This document shows, piece by piece, positions 29,901 to 43,620 of a stretch of DNA of 64,000 nucleotides; the first letter of the stretch is position 1, and every line of letters begins with the position of its first letter. Source of the stretch: Crotophaga sulcirostris (lineage: Eukaryota > Chordata > Aves > Cuculiformes > Crotophagidae); the NCBI GenBank assembly GCA_013397455.1, contig VYZB01000219.1, forward strand, positions 1,439,266 to 1,503,265, written 5' to 3'. Under the pieces are notes generated by a model. That model was not told the DNA's origin and did not search any database. It saw nothing but the letters and a program-made list of their open reading frames with translations. Made by a program: the position numbers and the translations under genes.

Positions 29901-32900
29901 ATTAAAGTGGTTGTAAAAGAATGTGTAAGGATGGCAGATACGTTTTTATACAGGTTAAAAAATTTTTAGGTGAGCTGTGTGCAGTATAAGGTGTGAATGG
30001 TATTTAAAAAAAAAAGAAATTGCTCCCAGGCTCTCGTACCCCGCAGCCACTATGGGACCTGGTTCCTGAAGCAAGAAGCCAGCTGTGTGTAAATACTCCC
30101 ACTTACTGAGCTTATCATCGTCTGCCTTTCCGCTCTGTCCTTGATGTGCATGCTGTTCTCTAAACAGATTCCCCTGCTGCAGCGTTGGCAGTTTAAATTC
30201 AATGTAACGCTGCTTCGTGGCAGGAGTATGAAAGGGTTATGGAGAGACCATGCCTGGGAGTAAAACCAGTAAGTGCTTGTTTACAGGGAATTATCATTTG
30301 TATCTTAAGTTGCATATATGGAAAATATCCATCCTAATATACTGCCTTTACTGTCCAGAACGTCTCTCTCTGTCTCTCATAAAAGTGTCCAGTGTTTAAG
30401 TGCCCCTGTAAATAATAAATGAAGAACTATAATTGAGTATCTTGCCAAGAGTCTTTCGGTTTCTCCTGGCAGAGCTTCGATGTGGGCTGAAGGCCTTCAA
30501 ATTCAGAAGGTAACCACCTCAGAATGCAGTGTTTCACATCAGTGAGCCCAGGCAGTGGCAGCTTCTGTAAATTGTGCTAGTGGTACCTCAAGTTCCTTTG
30601 GTTACTGCAACTGGAGATAGCTGTGCCCCTAAACTATTTAAAGCTTTACAGCGCAAAATAAATCTTACCATTCTGTTTGGAAACTAAAACACAGCTGCTG
30701 TGTATATCTCAATAGGACTGTAGCGTTCTGGCTTTTTTTCTTCCCTTTCTGTCTCAGTCCCTGCAAGCCAAGCAGGCAGTTACATTTTTATGCATTTATT
30801 TTCCACATGATTTTAGAGGAAACTTTCAAAGAGTGTAATTCTGTAGTAATAGAGATATTGATGGACTGTGGTCATCTTTGCATCTGAAACAAAGGAAGGA
30901 CTGTTCTGGCTAAAGTATGACTGATTCTTATTCAAAGGCTGGGGGTAGATGGCAAATGAGTAAGATGTTTGTAAACCTGTGTGTGAACTAGTTGTTCAGT
31001 AACGTAAAAATCTATTTCCTTTGCAGTTATCTTTTATCAATCTTCAGTAGTGAAATTAGAGTTGAGAGCTGCGTGTCAGACATCAAAGCATGCAGATGAT
31101 AGCATGCTGGACAGTTTCACACATGGGGAAAAGGGAAATGGCTCAAGCAGGTATTTGAAGAGGTGTCTGTTAGGGAGTCACAGAGGAGCCTTTGGGGCAA
31201 GGGATGCAAGATCTGTGCTGCTTCCCAGGCTCTCAGAGTGACTGTCATATTTCAGAGAGTGCCTGTAAGAGGAAGGACACAAATATAGAGAGAACAGATT
31301 GCTGTGACTTTGGCAATGGTGCAGAAAATGGGAAGGAAGAACTTAAGAAAATGAACTGGAGCAAGGCAGCTGAATGCAGAGCTGGCAGAGCACTGATGAA
31401 ATGAGGGAAGTGGAAGGCTCTATTTTTTGGGAAGGGGTAGATGAAACAGTAGATGAAGTGGGGAAATGGGATGGTGAAGGGAAGGAGAATACAAAGATGC
31501 AGAGGAGAGGTTACAAAGAAAGAAGTTATCTGAAGTTTGTGGTCATTATGGCAGTAGTTTGTATGGATGAAGGAAAGCTGCAGATGCTCCACTGGAAGGG
31601 AGAATTCTGGAACTAAATAGCTTCTAGTTCTTAATAGAAAAAAGTTAAAATTCCTTGGGGATTCTAAAGGCTGGTGTCTCACCAAAGGCTTCTAAAATAC
31701 CTTTTGAGGTTCAGAGAGGTTTTTGCCTCATAATGCAGTTAAATTTTCTAACATGACTAAATTTTTCGACCTTTGCAGCAACGCTGAGCAAGTAAACTGC
31801 AGCAGAGAGAGTACTCTTGCTGCCTGTAGCGTGTGTACAGCTTCCTGTGTGTGTGGGCACCGCTGGGCAGCTCTTGGGGCAATGAGTGTCTGTGAGCTTT
31901 GACTTGGGACTGGGAGGTCCTGAATCGTGCTTGTAAATCCTGTGTCCAGGTGTCAGTGTGGAATGAGATCACATCTCTGCGGGCACGCTGCTGTGCGTGC
32001 CAGCTGCCCTCTCTGAAGTGCTATTGGATTGCTCCTTTAAAACATTGTAAAGCACATGTATGGCGTTTCTGTATTTCAGTCCATGCTGGCTGTATCCCTT
32101 AGGCGGAGTCGTTGGACGTTGCTAAGAATTTGGGTCACCCATCAGCGTTGCAGCAGCATCGCAGCAAAACAAACCACCTTGTTGCAAGCTGTACCCTTAG
32201 AGAGACTTAGGAGCCTGCCTTGAAGGATGGATGGATGTACCTTTTCTTTTCGTGTGTTATTTCTAAAACATCTTCACTACTTGTTAAATCAACTTGATGT
32301 GTGTCTCATGATGTGTTACAGTTTATTGCTGGGGAGTTTAGAGGTCACCATTGCTTTGGCATTTTCAGTTTCATCTTCCTGCACTGCTTTTGAGTGCTTG
32401 TGCAGTAGCGTGCAAAGTGAGATTGCTGATGGGTTTAAAGTGAAATGGATGGTGCAGCAAATGTGCCAATGGGAGAAGACTGATGTGTGGGAGTAAATAA
32501 GAGACCGTTGTTATAAGGGGGATGCTCCGTGACAAGTAATATTTTTTTTACAAGGCAGAAAATTGAAGGGAAATGAGGATGTTTGCTGAGTTGTTTGAAC
32601 TAATGCTGATTAATAACAATTCTTATGTTCCAGCTTTTTTCTCTACCAATGTCCCCTTTATGCTAATGCTGCTGTTTATAGTGTTGTATAATCTGATTTC
32701 TTGGTTTGATTTTCATGATATTGATAGCACTTCATTATTCGCAGAAAATCCACTTTTTCTGGAAAATCCCTACCTTCCCGAGTTTATCAGTGTATTTATG
32801 AGCTCAATGATGTGACATCTGACAGCCTACTCTGTTTCCCTCTACTGCTTCCACCCATTTCCCAATGTTAGTAGTGCATGACCAAGACTGGATAATGCAA

Positions 32901-35900
32901 AAGTAATGCAATGCCATTTGTATTTTAACAGCAATGAATGCACCGACGCTTTTTGGAAACTCTGTTTACTTCTCCTGCAGGCTAAATTAACACTGGGAGT
33001 GTTTGAAGGCACATTCTCTCTTCATTGCTTTGTTAATCCAGGTCCCCTCAGGTGTTGCATCCCTGTACTTCTGCCACAGAAAATTAGTGGTTTTTATTGG
33101 GGAACAAAGAGCAGTGCAGCTTCCCCGGCCCTTTTTTTTTGTACAAACACAGACAGAAATTTGTAAGATGTAGGTAGCTGCCTACTTGCTAGGAATAGGG
33201 ATTGTTGTGCTTTTAGGGCAAACTGGTAAAAAGGACTTTTGGGGTCAACTTTTAGTTGTGACAGAACTACAAATTCTGTTTTGTTCACTGACTTAGAGGA
33301 GAAACCCAACTGCACATTCGGAGTCATGAGTTTTGGAGCTGCATTCTGAGTTTCACGGTGTTGAGAAGTTCTTGATTATGGAGTTTGTAACAAAACAAGT
33401 TGTGACAACTTGCCGTTTGCCTTTTAGTGAGGTGTATGTTTGTGTCAGGAAGCCTCACACCTTGATACCTTGTTCAAATCTTCTGTCCTTTTCAGTCATG
33501 CCAGCTTAAAGATTTTGGGCAAAGATACATAACAGCCTTTTGAAAATCTATACTCAGAATCTGTTTGCAAAGTTTAAGTTACGATTACAGCTTGTATTTG
33601 ATAGAGATCTTTTGGGCAGCAAAGGACGAGCCAGGGAAGCTTGATGTTCAGGTTGTCTACATCACACCGGTGCTTCTCAGGACAAAAATCAGCCCTGCAC
33701 TGTAACACTTGCAAACACTTTTAAGGAACGCCTTCATGGTGAAGTGCTGCTCCTTCCAACATCCAGCTGGCTCTGTTGTGACTTGGCAAATCAGTACATT
33801 TATATAATTTTGATAGCAGGCTTCTTACTGAGCTATATTGTACTCTTGAAATTCTGAGTCATATGCCTTGACATCTTATCGCCTTACTTGACAGCCTTAA
33901 AAATCATAGATTGGACATGGTGTCAGGCTTACAGTGCTGCTTTGTCCTTGAAATGTCGCCCTGTAGTCCGCTCTTGCTTTGCCAGTGGTAGAAAAGCAGA
34001 AAATGGCCCCATGATGAAGATGCTCCTTTCTTTGGGTAGCTCTGTGCAGGCAGGGGTGTGGCTGTCCTCAGTGAGAGCTCCTTGGCCCAACCCTGAGCGG
34101 TGGCCATTCCTCCCACCCTTTGACAAGCTGCTTGTGCTTTGAGACGTGGGCACAGTTGTGGAGGCTGAAGAACGCCTGGCTCAACTCTCTGGAAGGGTTG
34201 GAGAGCAGGGGAAGGGGTGGGAGGCAGTGGAGGCATGGTTGTCTGGATTTTGCAGCCTTATGTTGTAGAAAGCATTGCTGTTGCTTCTGGCTGCTGTTAG
34301 GGGAAACTTTGTAGGCCCTGTCTCAAACTTTTTGAAGATCTGTCTGGCAGGTGTGCAGTCTGGTCTCTAGGGTGCACTTGTGTTACTCGCAGTGTGGGCT
34401 TTCGGCAGGCTCCATCTTCCCTTCGTTGAAGCTGCTTTAAATCAGTCACACTCTGAGCGTAGTGCTGGAGGGCTAGGATGAAGGCCTTTGAATCGTCTTG
34501 CTTAGCGAGCAGTGACTTTTTTTTGTCTCAGCAGCAACAGGCCTTGGCTTACTCTCTTCTAGTTCTAGATAGTTTCCAGAGACATGGCAATACTGAACAT
34601 TCACTGAATTCAGTGCTGTCATTCAGATCAGGAGTGTCTTGAAGACTCCATCTTTGTGCTGCACATACGTAAGGCAAGTCAGATCATTTTGAGTCTGGGA
34701 ACAGGGAAATAATCGCTGCAATTAAATGGTTTGGAGCACATTTTGGCAGCTCAAGTAGCAGGATTTTGAGGCGTAAGCTGGTGATTGAAACTTCAGCGTT
34801 TCCTTCCTTATTTGCATTGTAGTTTCTTCTCATCTTCTCTCATCTTTGCAAAGCGAGCTGTAGCCCCAGAACACTTGTTGTGCCTTGGTTGATTCAGGGC
34901 AGGGGAAAGAGCGATTTCTCGTTCCTAAATCTGTTTCTTTGTCTTAGATCCACCAATCCGATGATCTCACTAACGTAGTTGTTACCAGACTGGTAAGGTG
35001 CCTAGGCTGTTTCTCTAACAGCATTAGGAGTACGTAATTGGGATTTCGTTCAAGAAAGAAGTAGGTACACCAAGCTGAAGATGATTGGCTGCTCTCTTTT
35101 AACAGACAAGTCTGAGAAGGAAAACCCATTCGAATCCCCTTTCATTCTGGATTGGTGGATCTGAAGCCCAGAAACAAAGTTTCAGGTAAGAAGTCACCCT
35201 GTACTATATCTTGCTGCTTCTGCTTTAGATCAGTTTGTCTGCAAATTCAGTATCTTGCTTTAACTGCTTAATGTCCCTAAAGTGGCACAACACACGAAAT
35301 TAGCTGCCAAACTTAGTGTAAGAAAGGGCACATGGAGTAATTTCACATGCAGTTTGTTAGGAAATTGCAGATCTCCTGTGAAAAACAAACCTGGGAACAT
35401 AAGGTAGACTGGCCTTCTGTGGGGCAGCAAAGCAATATCCACAGGTATGGGATGCTAAGGAAAAGGCTTACAGATCCTGCTTCTGAAAGGAGAAGGCAGT
35501 CTTACCAATGACTTCATTGAACTTCTCAGTTGAGTTCAGGATGGTAATAGCTCTGATTCCTAGCCGTGTTCTCCGATGAGTTCATCAGAAGCTTAGAGGA
35601 CTTGTCTAGCAGTTCATAGCACAAATTCCTTTAGCTTTATCTTGCTGAAATGCCATTTGAAATTCTGTTGTGGGCAGTGCTTGGAGTCAATCTTTAAATC
35701 CTTCATGAGATTTCAATGTCAGCTTCTGTTTCTAATTGTTTCCAAAGCATCTCTGAGCTGGTTGTGAGGCATGGCTCTCAAGAGGGAGATCTAAAGTCAG
35801 AGCGAGTTTATTTCAGAACAGGGGAGCATGGCTGTATTTTGAGTCACATTCTTCTGAGATTTTGAGATGACTGGAAAAGGCTATAACAAGCTGTCCTAAA

Positions 35901-38900
35901 GACAAGTTTGGAAGGTATTTGTGTGTGTTCGGAAGAAAAGCCAGGTCCCTGGCTGATAGGAAAATAAAGTTATGTGAGTTAATACCTGGTGTGAACAGGA
36001 GACCTGCACCTCTCCTAATGCCCAGCTTGGTTGTGAGTTAGTGCTTTAATGAACTTGGCAACTCATTTCTAAAGTTGGTACAACGCAGTATGCCTCAATT
36101 CCTTCTGATATTAATAGCCATAACACTGAACCGCTTGAGTGTTCTCTTTTGTAGCAGCTGTTAAAGCAAACACTAAGGCCTCCATATTTTACCTACTGTA
36201 AAAGAAACTCTTGTAGGTGCTGTTGATCTCATGTATTGTTTTAGCTCTATGTTTGTTTTGCTGGTGTGGTATTTTGTGCAAAAATGATACTTGAATTTAA
36301 TTGATAAATACATATATAATGAATTATTTATGTACAGGGTATGGTTGTTTTCTGGTTTGATTTTATTTTTTTAGTACTTGAATTTTATTTGGTTAGGGTG
36401 GAGAAGTCTTTAAAAAAAAGTTCTTTAAAAAAAATCAGAGAAAAATCTAAGGGAAGTACTCAGTAACCTTAGTCTGACACATTTCTTGCAGTCTCATCTA
36501 GCATCAGATTGAATCTGTCCCACACACCAATCAGGCTCGCCTTGGAGTTAACACTGGAACATCACATCTTCACATGGAATATTTGCTGTTGAGGGTGTGT
36601 CTTTTTCTAAAATGAGGGAACAGGGAGGCAGAAGTGAATTTGACATCTTTAATGATGAGAACTGAAAAGAGGAAATAATGTAAATACACTGGGGGGGTAG
36701 AAGGGGAAGCATAACTGTGCACTCCTGGTGATTAAGATCCCCAATGTTATGATATTTAATACTGCTTAAGTTTGTGAAACGTGAGGCAGTCCAAGCAAAG
36801 GCAGTAGTGAAGCTGAGTTCAGCTGGAGTGCAAAGATACACTGGTTGGAGGCTTAGTTCTTGCCTGGGTTTTGAATCTTACATTTCAAGAAGTAATCACA
36901 GCTATCGAAGGCCGTGTAAATACTCCCCTGCAGCAAATCACAAACGTGAAGCCAGCATTTTATTTGCAGAGCCCAGACTTGACATGCATTTAAACTCGTC
37001 GAGTTGAAGTGCGTGCTACCCTGTCTGTACTAGATTTTTTAGATGCGGTTAATATTATATTTAAGTTATATTAGGCCTCATCCTTAAAAACTCAATATAG
37101 AAAAGAGCCTAAGACAACTTTTAACATCTTAGGCAAACTTCAGCCGGGTTTTTCTGGATGGTTTCTGGTTGGTTTTTCAAGGTTTCTCCTCTTTCAGTTG
37201 GTAGTGCTAGGTCTCTCTGCAGGGTTTCTCTCTTTTCCCCACTTATGGTTTACTATGAGGTGTGCTGGTGTCTGTGGCTGTCGGTAACACCTCTGTTCCT
37301 GCTGCATAAGAGCCCTGGAAAGCAGTTTTTCTTTTGAAATGGCTTTTTTTTAATGTGACATAGGATATGTCTATGCAGAAAGGAATACCGCTTTTCTGTA
37401 GTTTTAAAACTGTGGGAATTGGGATGTGCATAGATGAAGGGTTAATCTAAATACTGATCTAAATACTAATACTAAATTCTTCACTGAAAGGGTGATTGGC
37501 CATTGGAATGCGCTGCCCGGGGAGGTGGTGGAGTCGCCATCCCTGGAGGTGTTTAAGAGGAGATTGGATGAGGCACTCAGTGCCATGGTTTGGAAGATGA
37601 ATTAGTGGTAGTGTTGGGTTATAGGTTGGATTTGATGATCTCAGAGGTCCTTTCCAACCTTGTAATACTGTGATACTGTGTATTTTGGAGAATGTAGATG
37701 ATTGTGTTTAATGTCCAGAGTGACTTATGTAAACGCATTAGGATTTTCTTCCCGGTCTTTTGTATCTTCCTGAAAATGAGCTACTGCACCTCACGAGTCT
37801 TATCCTGATGAATAAATTATAGTGGTGTAAGATTGTTGTTACGTGCAAAGAAAGCATTTAATCTTTTCTCTACTGAACCCATATTCCTTTTGTAGCATCC
37901 ATTTGGTTGTAGCAAACGCATACTTTGATCTTCAGGAGCAGAGTGGGACTGCGTTATCGATCACCCTTCTGTGAATTCCTTGTCCTATCTAGAAGAACGG
38001 TGTGGTAATGAGGAGAATTTATCTGATAAATTATTTTCCCTTTGTCTTTATATTTCCTGATTCCTCACTTAGTATTTTCCCCAAATGCAAGCAGCTTTCG
38101 TGCAGGACTTGAATGGCTGGTGGAAGGTTGTAACATCGAGCAACTTTGATTGTGAACAGCAATCATTTACCTAGATAGATTTTTTTTTTTTTCCCAATGG
38201 AAGTGTGACTCAGCTGTGGGTTACCTGTATTTTTAGAATGGTCTTATAGCAGTAAAGAGATAATCAAAAACATGTCATAAGTTGAAATGATTTTGCTGCT
38301 CTGTGGATACTTCTTTTTGAGAAATGCATTTTTGCATTTGTGGTTCACAGAAGAACAGAAATGCAAGATTAAATGACATTTAAGACAACTTCTCTGACCT
38401 GAGAACGTAACTATTCTTAAATCAAAGCAGAGTGCTTGAATGCCTGTGTAAAACTCTATGGATTTTGGAAATATATTGTATGAACGGTACTGAAACAGCC
38501 TTCCAAATTAGACACTCAAGACTGGACGTGAAGTTGTATTTTGGATGTGGAAAAGGTAGTGATGTGATGGCACTGATCCCGACAAACTCGTATGGAGCAT
38601 GTGTACACACTGCATCTCTCAAGGGACAACTTGGTTTTGACATGAGAATCAGAGGAGTACAAAGTGCTGCTCTTGGTCTGCCATAAATTCTTTGGTTTTG
38701 AGTACCCCTGCAAAGAGATTCAGTGTTGTGCCCAAACACGCAGTGCAGCGAATGTGTCACCATGCCAAGCCAGGCTGTCACTTGAGGAACACGCGTACTT
38801 GTGTTACATGCATGGCCCCACACTCTGTTTCCAATTCAGTAGTCACACTTCTGAGCATACTTTGACATTTTTACTTTTCCACCTCTTGCAAATATTCAGA

Positions 38901-41900
38901 CTACTTGTTCCACTGTCTGGTTGGTTCAGCACTGTTCTGCTTGTCACTGTTTAGAATGAATCACTTAAGGTAAAAACACAAGGTAAGAGGGGATGGAGTT
39001 TGCTGAGCGGTTGGCAACTGTTCCCTGCCGAATGTAAAATAATACTGAAGGTCTTTGAACTCTATTACTGTGTTATATTTTTTCTGTCTTATTGTCATTA
39101 ATGCTGATTTTTAAGAAGCTAAGATCTGAGCTTGATAATTAATTTGACTTAGGACCATATGGCTTTTATAAACAGTCATACGGTGTAAGACTGAGTTTGC
39201 TCTTCAGAAGACCCCTGTTTTACCATTAAATTGTAGCTGCTGAGGGATGAGCCTGCCATTCCCAATTGTAGAGTGTGTTTCAGTGACAATTACCCCATGA
39301 AGTGCTAATAGAAATAAGTACCAGTAGAAGTACCAGTAGCAGTACCAGTTCTGTTGCTCCAGGCCTAAATCAAAGTAAAATAAGCAGTAAGTTACCAAAG
39401 TTGAATAGTATTCAGATTTCTTATAGCTAAAAACCTGAAGGGAATTCAAAATAAGGGCTGAAGTTTTCTGGTTTTACCTGACTTTGCCAGTCTGAATCCT
39501 TGTTGGTAGCTCCATGGACATTCAGGACCTTACCGAGGAGCTGGATTGTTGTCACTAGAAAGTTGGGAAAAACATTTCAGACTTCAGGGTTTGGAAACTT
39601 GAATGATTTGTTAGGTCCTTATGATCAATTTCGTTTTGTGATAAACTACTTAAGAAAAAAGCTGTTGCAGGAGGAGTGAATTAATGCAATTGGTAATGCA
39701 GCTTAATGAAATGGAGTAAATTTGCTCCTTCATTTGTTTTACTGTGTTTTTCTTCAAAATTCCAAAGCACCTGCCTTGGACAATATTTTTTGCGCTCTGT
39801 CTAGAAACTGATATTTTTGCCCGAAGAGCAGAATTTCTCAAACTGTAAACACACCCATGAATTTTAATTCCTTAAATTACCTCATATAAATAAAATGAAT
39901 GCAGTGAAAAATTCTGAGTTTTATAAATACTTTATAGCAATTCCAGCAGTAAGGCTTGGTTATGTAAACCCTGTCATTCTTGATGATGAGGTGGCAGTTT
40001 TTCCATCCCTGGATATCAAAGGAGTATTAGTTCCATCGGGAGCACAGGCTATCATCTGTATTCATTTCTTGAGCAATTTAGTAGGCTTTATTGGATAAAT
40101 AGGTGATTCTGTTTTTTTTAAGGGGGAAGAAAGTGTGAGGATTTCCCTTTGGATGTAACTTTTAATTTCAGATGCACTGAAATGAAAGGTTTGTGGACAT
40201 TTTACATAACTAGCAATAGCAGTGCTGAACACCTTTGAGAAGTACGAGGTACAGGGGGCTGATAGGTAATTTCTTTTGTACCTCTGTCCTAGAAGTTACA
40301 CCTACAAAGTTGATTTATTGGAAGAAGGCTGCTGCATGCTGTTAATGTAAGAAATTCTTAGCATCTGACCTTTAAAGACATTGAAGCGTATTCCTTTTGT
40401 ACTGATACTACTGAGATTTTATAGTTTTGAATGCAAATGCATTTGTGTGGGTTTCCTAAATTTGAGATGTAAGATTGAAACCTAAATCCTGAAATGTAAC
40501 TTCTGAAACTGGAGCAGCAAAGCTGTTCTTTGTGGACAGAATTAAAATCAATCGTGTAATAATAAAATCAATGTATGAATCTTTCCAAACACAAGTCATC
40601 TAAAAGACCAGGGTGAGGGTTTCTGTGTTTGTATTTATTATTTTGCATCATTCATTCCCTGCTGTGCAGCTGGAAAGCCCCTCTTTCATCTGCCTGCTCC
40701 TCCCTTGCCAGGAGTGTGTTCTGATGAAGACACAGCTATCCTAACCTGAGTTGATTAAAACTCTGCATTGCAAATTAGCTCATTCCTTAAAATTTGAATC
40801 TTGATTGGCCTTATCTGAGGCTGTGTGGTTCTCTGCCAGTGGGATTGACACCTTTAATATGATGCCCATTGGCCAGTGTCATTACCCCTTTCCCAAGCTT
40901 TATGAAATAATGCTGCATCACTCTGGCATTAATAGAAGGCAAGTGGAAAGTGAAGGCATAAGTTCAGGCTCATTATGCAAAAATTAAATCTCCAGTACAC
41001 TGTTATGCTCTTATTTATGACAGTTCCTATGCAGGCAGGGTCAAGAAATAACATGTCAGGGAAACACACAAATATTTGCACATTCCTGTTTTAGTGTGAA
41101 GTAGAACGCAATATTTAATTTGTGGTATTGTGCAATATCATTGCTACAACAACACGTCCAGTGATTTTTATAAATCCTTTCATTCAGAGTTTCATAACAC
41201 TGAGGAAGAGTTTTTGTGTGGCTTGAACTTACCATGGAAATGGCCTCTGTGTCTGATGTATTTTGAACCAAATTAAAAAATGGGTCTCAAGTTACCCAAG
41301 TTTCTCTTCTCAAAAGTCAGCTTATTTAGCTAGAGTAGTTCCTAAAAGAAAACAGAATCTAATAACCAAATCAGATTATTTTCATTTTATAATCTGTGAG
41401 GTCCTGCAGCTGTAAATTTGTTATACAGGTTAGATGCACACTTTTGTCCATCCTGTATGAAAATCCTAGGAGATAACTTTGTTGTGCTTCTTGATCAATG
41501 ACTTTTACTGAGTGATTGGAGCAGAATTAATATTTTACTGGGTTTGCATGTTAAAAAATGCAACTTATTTGGACTTTAAATAGCTGCAGTGCTGCACTGG
41601 ATTTCGATGGTTCAGTGCTGCGGAAACACCATTCAGGTGTTGTGCAAAATGAGATTAAATAATGAAACAGATTAGAAAGGAAGTTTGTTGAATTTGATAC
41701 GCTTGTTTCAAAGCAGAACTGTAAACTATCTGAGTGGTTTTGAAGGGTACATCCTATCTGTCTTTAATCATATTTTTTTGTGTTTCATTGAAATCGAGGA
41801 GGTGTTTTCCCTAATGCCACTGTCACTGACTGTCCTAGAACAATTATGGGAACTAAATTTTTAAGTGCATGCATGAGGAGATATCAAAGTAAATTATGGC

Positions 41901-43620
41901 AAAAGAATTATAGATGTATGGGGTTAATTACTTAAAAGAAATATTACACTCCTTTAAACTTTAAATAAGAAACTTTTAATAATACATAACTTATTAATTT
42001 TGATATTGAAGGAAGAATAATACCATACAGCATAAGTATGTTTATTGTTACCTCTAGATAAGGTGTGTGTCCCCACTCCCCACGTGACAAGTACATAGTA
42101 CAGAACATCCATATGGAATGGCAGCCTTTCTGCTGGATAAGAGGAGAGAGGATTCCAGTGTGTTTTGATGCTGCTAAGGTGGTTGTTCTCCTGTTTTTAC
42201 TTCAATTTCTCTCCTTAGCATGAAGACAAAATTATTAGGCTTTATTTTGTTTTATTCATAAGATATGAAATAAAAAGAAAGAAAAGTTTTCGAACCCTTT
42301 CAGTGGCTCTGGGCTCCCTCCTTCCCCTCATTGCTGGCACAAACTGCTCTCCCTGAGTTTTCGACTCCACTTTTACACTTTCAGCTGTGATCTTTTTTCT
42401 TTTAAAGATTGGTGTTATACTAAATTGGAAACCTGTGTGGAAAATATTGAAATCTCAATCTGTGCCAAATTTTAGAGCTGGGTTTGTGCACTGCTCGATA
42501 GTGAGGAATTGGATCCTTGGCCCTAGCTTTATCTGATGGTTATGGAGCGTGTCCTTAAAAGGAACTGTGAAATAATGTTAGGGAGCTATGAGGGGCTTGG
42601 GGATTATCTATCAAATTTCTTCAGCTTCAGAAAAGAAACAAAAAAGGATTTCCAAACTTTTCCTAAGTTCTGATGACAGCAACGGGGAGTCTGGGGGTTC
42701 AACTTGGTTCTTTCTGGCTTGGGTGGTGGCACGAGTAATAACTGCAATTAGGGGACAATTTGGCTTTGGGATATCCTCAACTACGGTGCAAACTGTTCCC
42801 TCAGGAACCCATTTAATTGGGGTACAGTGCATCTTGACTAAGCTGGGCTTGGTCTCGCAGTTTGACCTCATCTGGGTGTTGTTCCACTTTAAAAATATCC
42901 AAATTGTTGTGTCCCTGTCCCAGTACACCGACTGCAACCTGCAGTGTTAATCTCAGCTTTGCTGTCAGGGTAAGTAAGCAAGCACAAATTGAGAGAGTTA
43001 GACAGTGTGGATGCCAAACCTTGCTTACTGCAGCTCCTCCGGGTTGTACCCTACAGACCTGCCACCCCAAGGGAAAGCTCCTGCACCTCCGCTTCCCAAG
43101 CTGAGCGCAAAACCTGGGGAGCAGCCACGGCCAGGCCAGTTTGGGTCAAGTCCTTCTCCTGTGGCTGCAGAGCCACTGTTGTTCGCAGCCATGTGTGGAT
43201 GCATCGCCGAACTGATGGACCCACACCATAATGACTCTGATACCCCGGGGAGTAAGTTTCAATGTTCGGGTGGGCACTAAAGCCAAGTGATTGCAAATGA
43301 GGAAAACCAGCTCATTATCCTTGCTAGCACAGAAGGGTGGCATATTTTCTGAAAAGGATCTTCAGTCATTATTTTACCCTTGGCCGCTAACCCTGTGCTT
43401 AATGTAGAAATAACATAGATAAGTACCCACGTTAACTTACTAATGAGTTGCCTGCCTTGAGTGATTTGTTGTGGCATCTAACTGCTTCTTCTCTTCCTTC
43501 CTTTTTGTCACCCTGCAGTGTTCTGTGCCAAGGTCTTTGTGGCTAGGCTGCTCCAACCTGGTAGAGAGCATGTGCGCACTGAGATGCCTGCAGAGCATGC
43601 CCAGTGTCAGATGTCTCCAG
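26916..43620 (+). CDS. FBXW11: FBXW11 (beta-TrCP2), first two coding exons; gene continues beyond window
   Basis: FBXW11 is an F-box/WD40 protein, the substrate-recognition subunit of an SCF (SKP1-CUL1-RBX1) ubiquitin ligase. It binds phosphorylated DSGxxS degrons in targets such as IkappaB and beta-catenin. Exons 26916-26960 and 43519-43620 join in phase 0 to encode 49 residues: [15 protein letters not shown] followed by [18 protein letters not shown] and [15 protein letters not shown]. This is the recognised N-terminus of the FBXW11 isoform that includes the CSVPRSLW exon; the paralogue BTRC begins differently. The dimerisation domain, F-box and seven WD40 repeats must lie to the right of the window. 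I recall Asp-Ser at residues 4-5 in human, where this sequence has Glu-Ala. Confidence 0.92.
27342..27481 (-). repeat. CR1 3'-end fragment, reverse orientation
   Basis: AATCAGAGAATCGTGGAACAG and GTTTGGGTTGGAAGGGACTT are the reverse complement of a CR1 3' end. It is about 140 bp long and lies close behind the FBXW11 promoter. Confidence 0.93.
37474..37682 (+). repeat. CR1 fragment of the TACTGTGA-tailed subfamily
   Basis: AAATTCTTCACTGAAAGGGTG leads through GGAGGTGTTTAAGAGGAGAT to CTTTCCAACCTTGTAATACT, ending GTGATACTGTG. It is in sense orientation. Confidence 0.95.
39316..39351 (+). repeat. 12-bp tandem repeat, three units
   Basis: AAGTACCAGTAG is repeated exactly twice and followed by a third diverged unit CAGTACCAGTTC. 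Confidence 0.85.
43519..43620 (+). CDS. FBXW11: FBXW11 coding exon 2 (CSVPRSLW exon)
   Basis: This 102-nt exon follows CACCCTGCAG and precedes donor GTGCCTTT. It encodes 34 residues from [10 protein letters not shown] to MPSVRCLQ, in phase 0 at both ends, so it can be skipped without a frameshift. In mammals this N-terminal segment is alternatively spliced between isoforms; the other alternative exon was not found in the window. Confidence 0.93.

Larger units (their letters stand above)
26961..43518 (+). other. FBXW11: FBXW11 intron 1 (16.6 kb)
   Basis: The intron is mostly AT-rich unique sequence after the CpG island. It contains CR1 fragments at 27342 and 37474, a 12-bp tandem repeat at 39316 and a purine-rich strand at 31.2-31.6 kb. 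No other recognised exon was found. The open frames at 42588-42950 (+) and 42611-42937 (-) are discussed as a finding. Confidence 0.8.
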
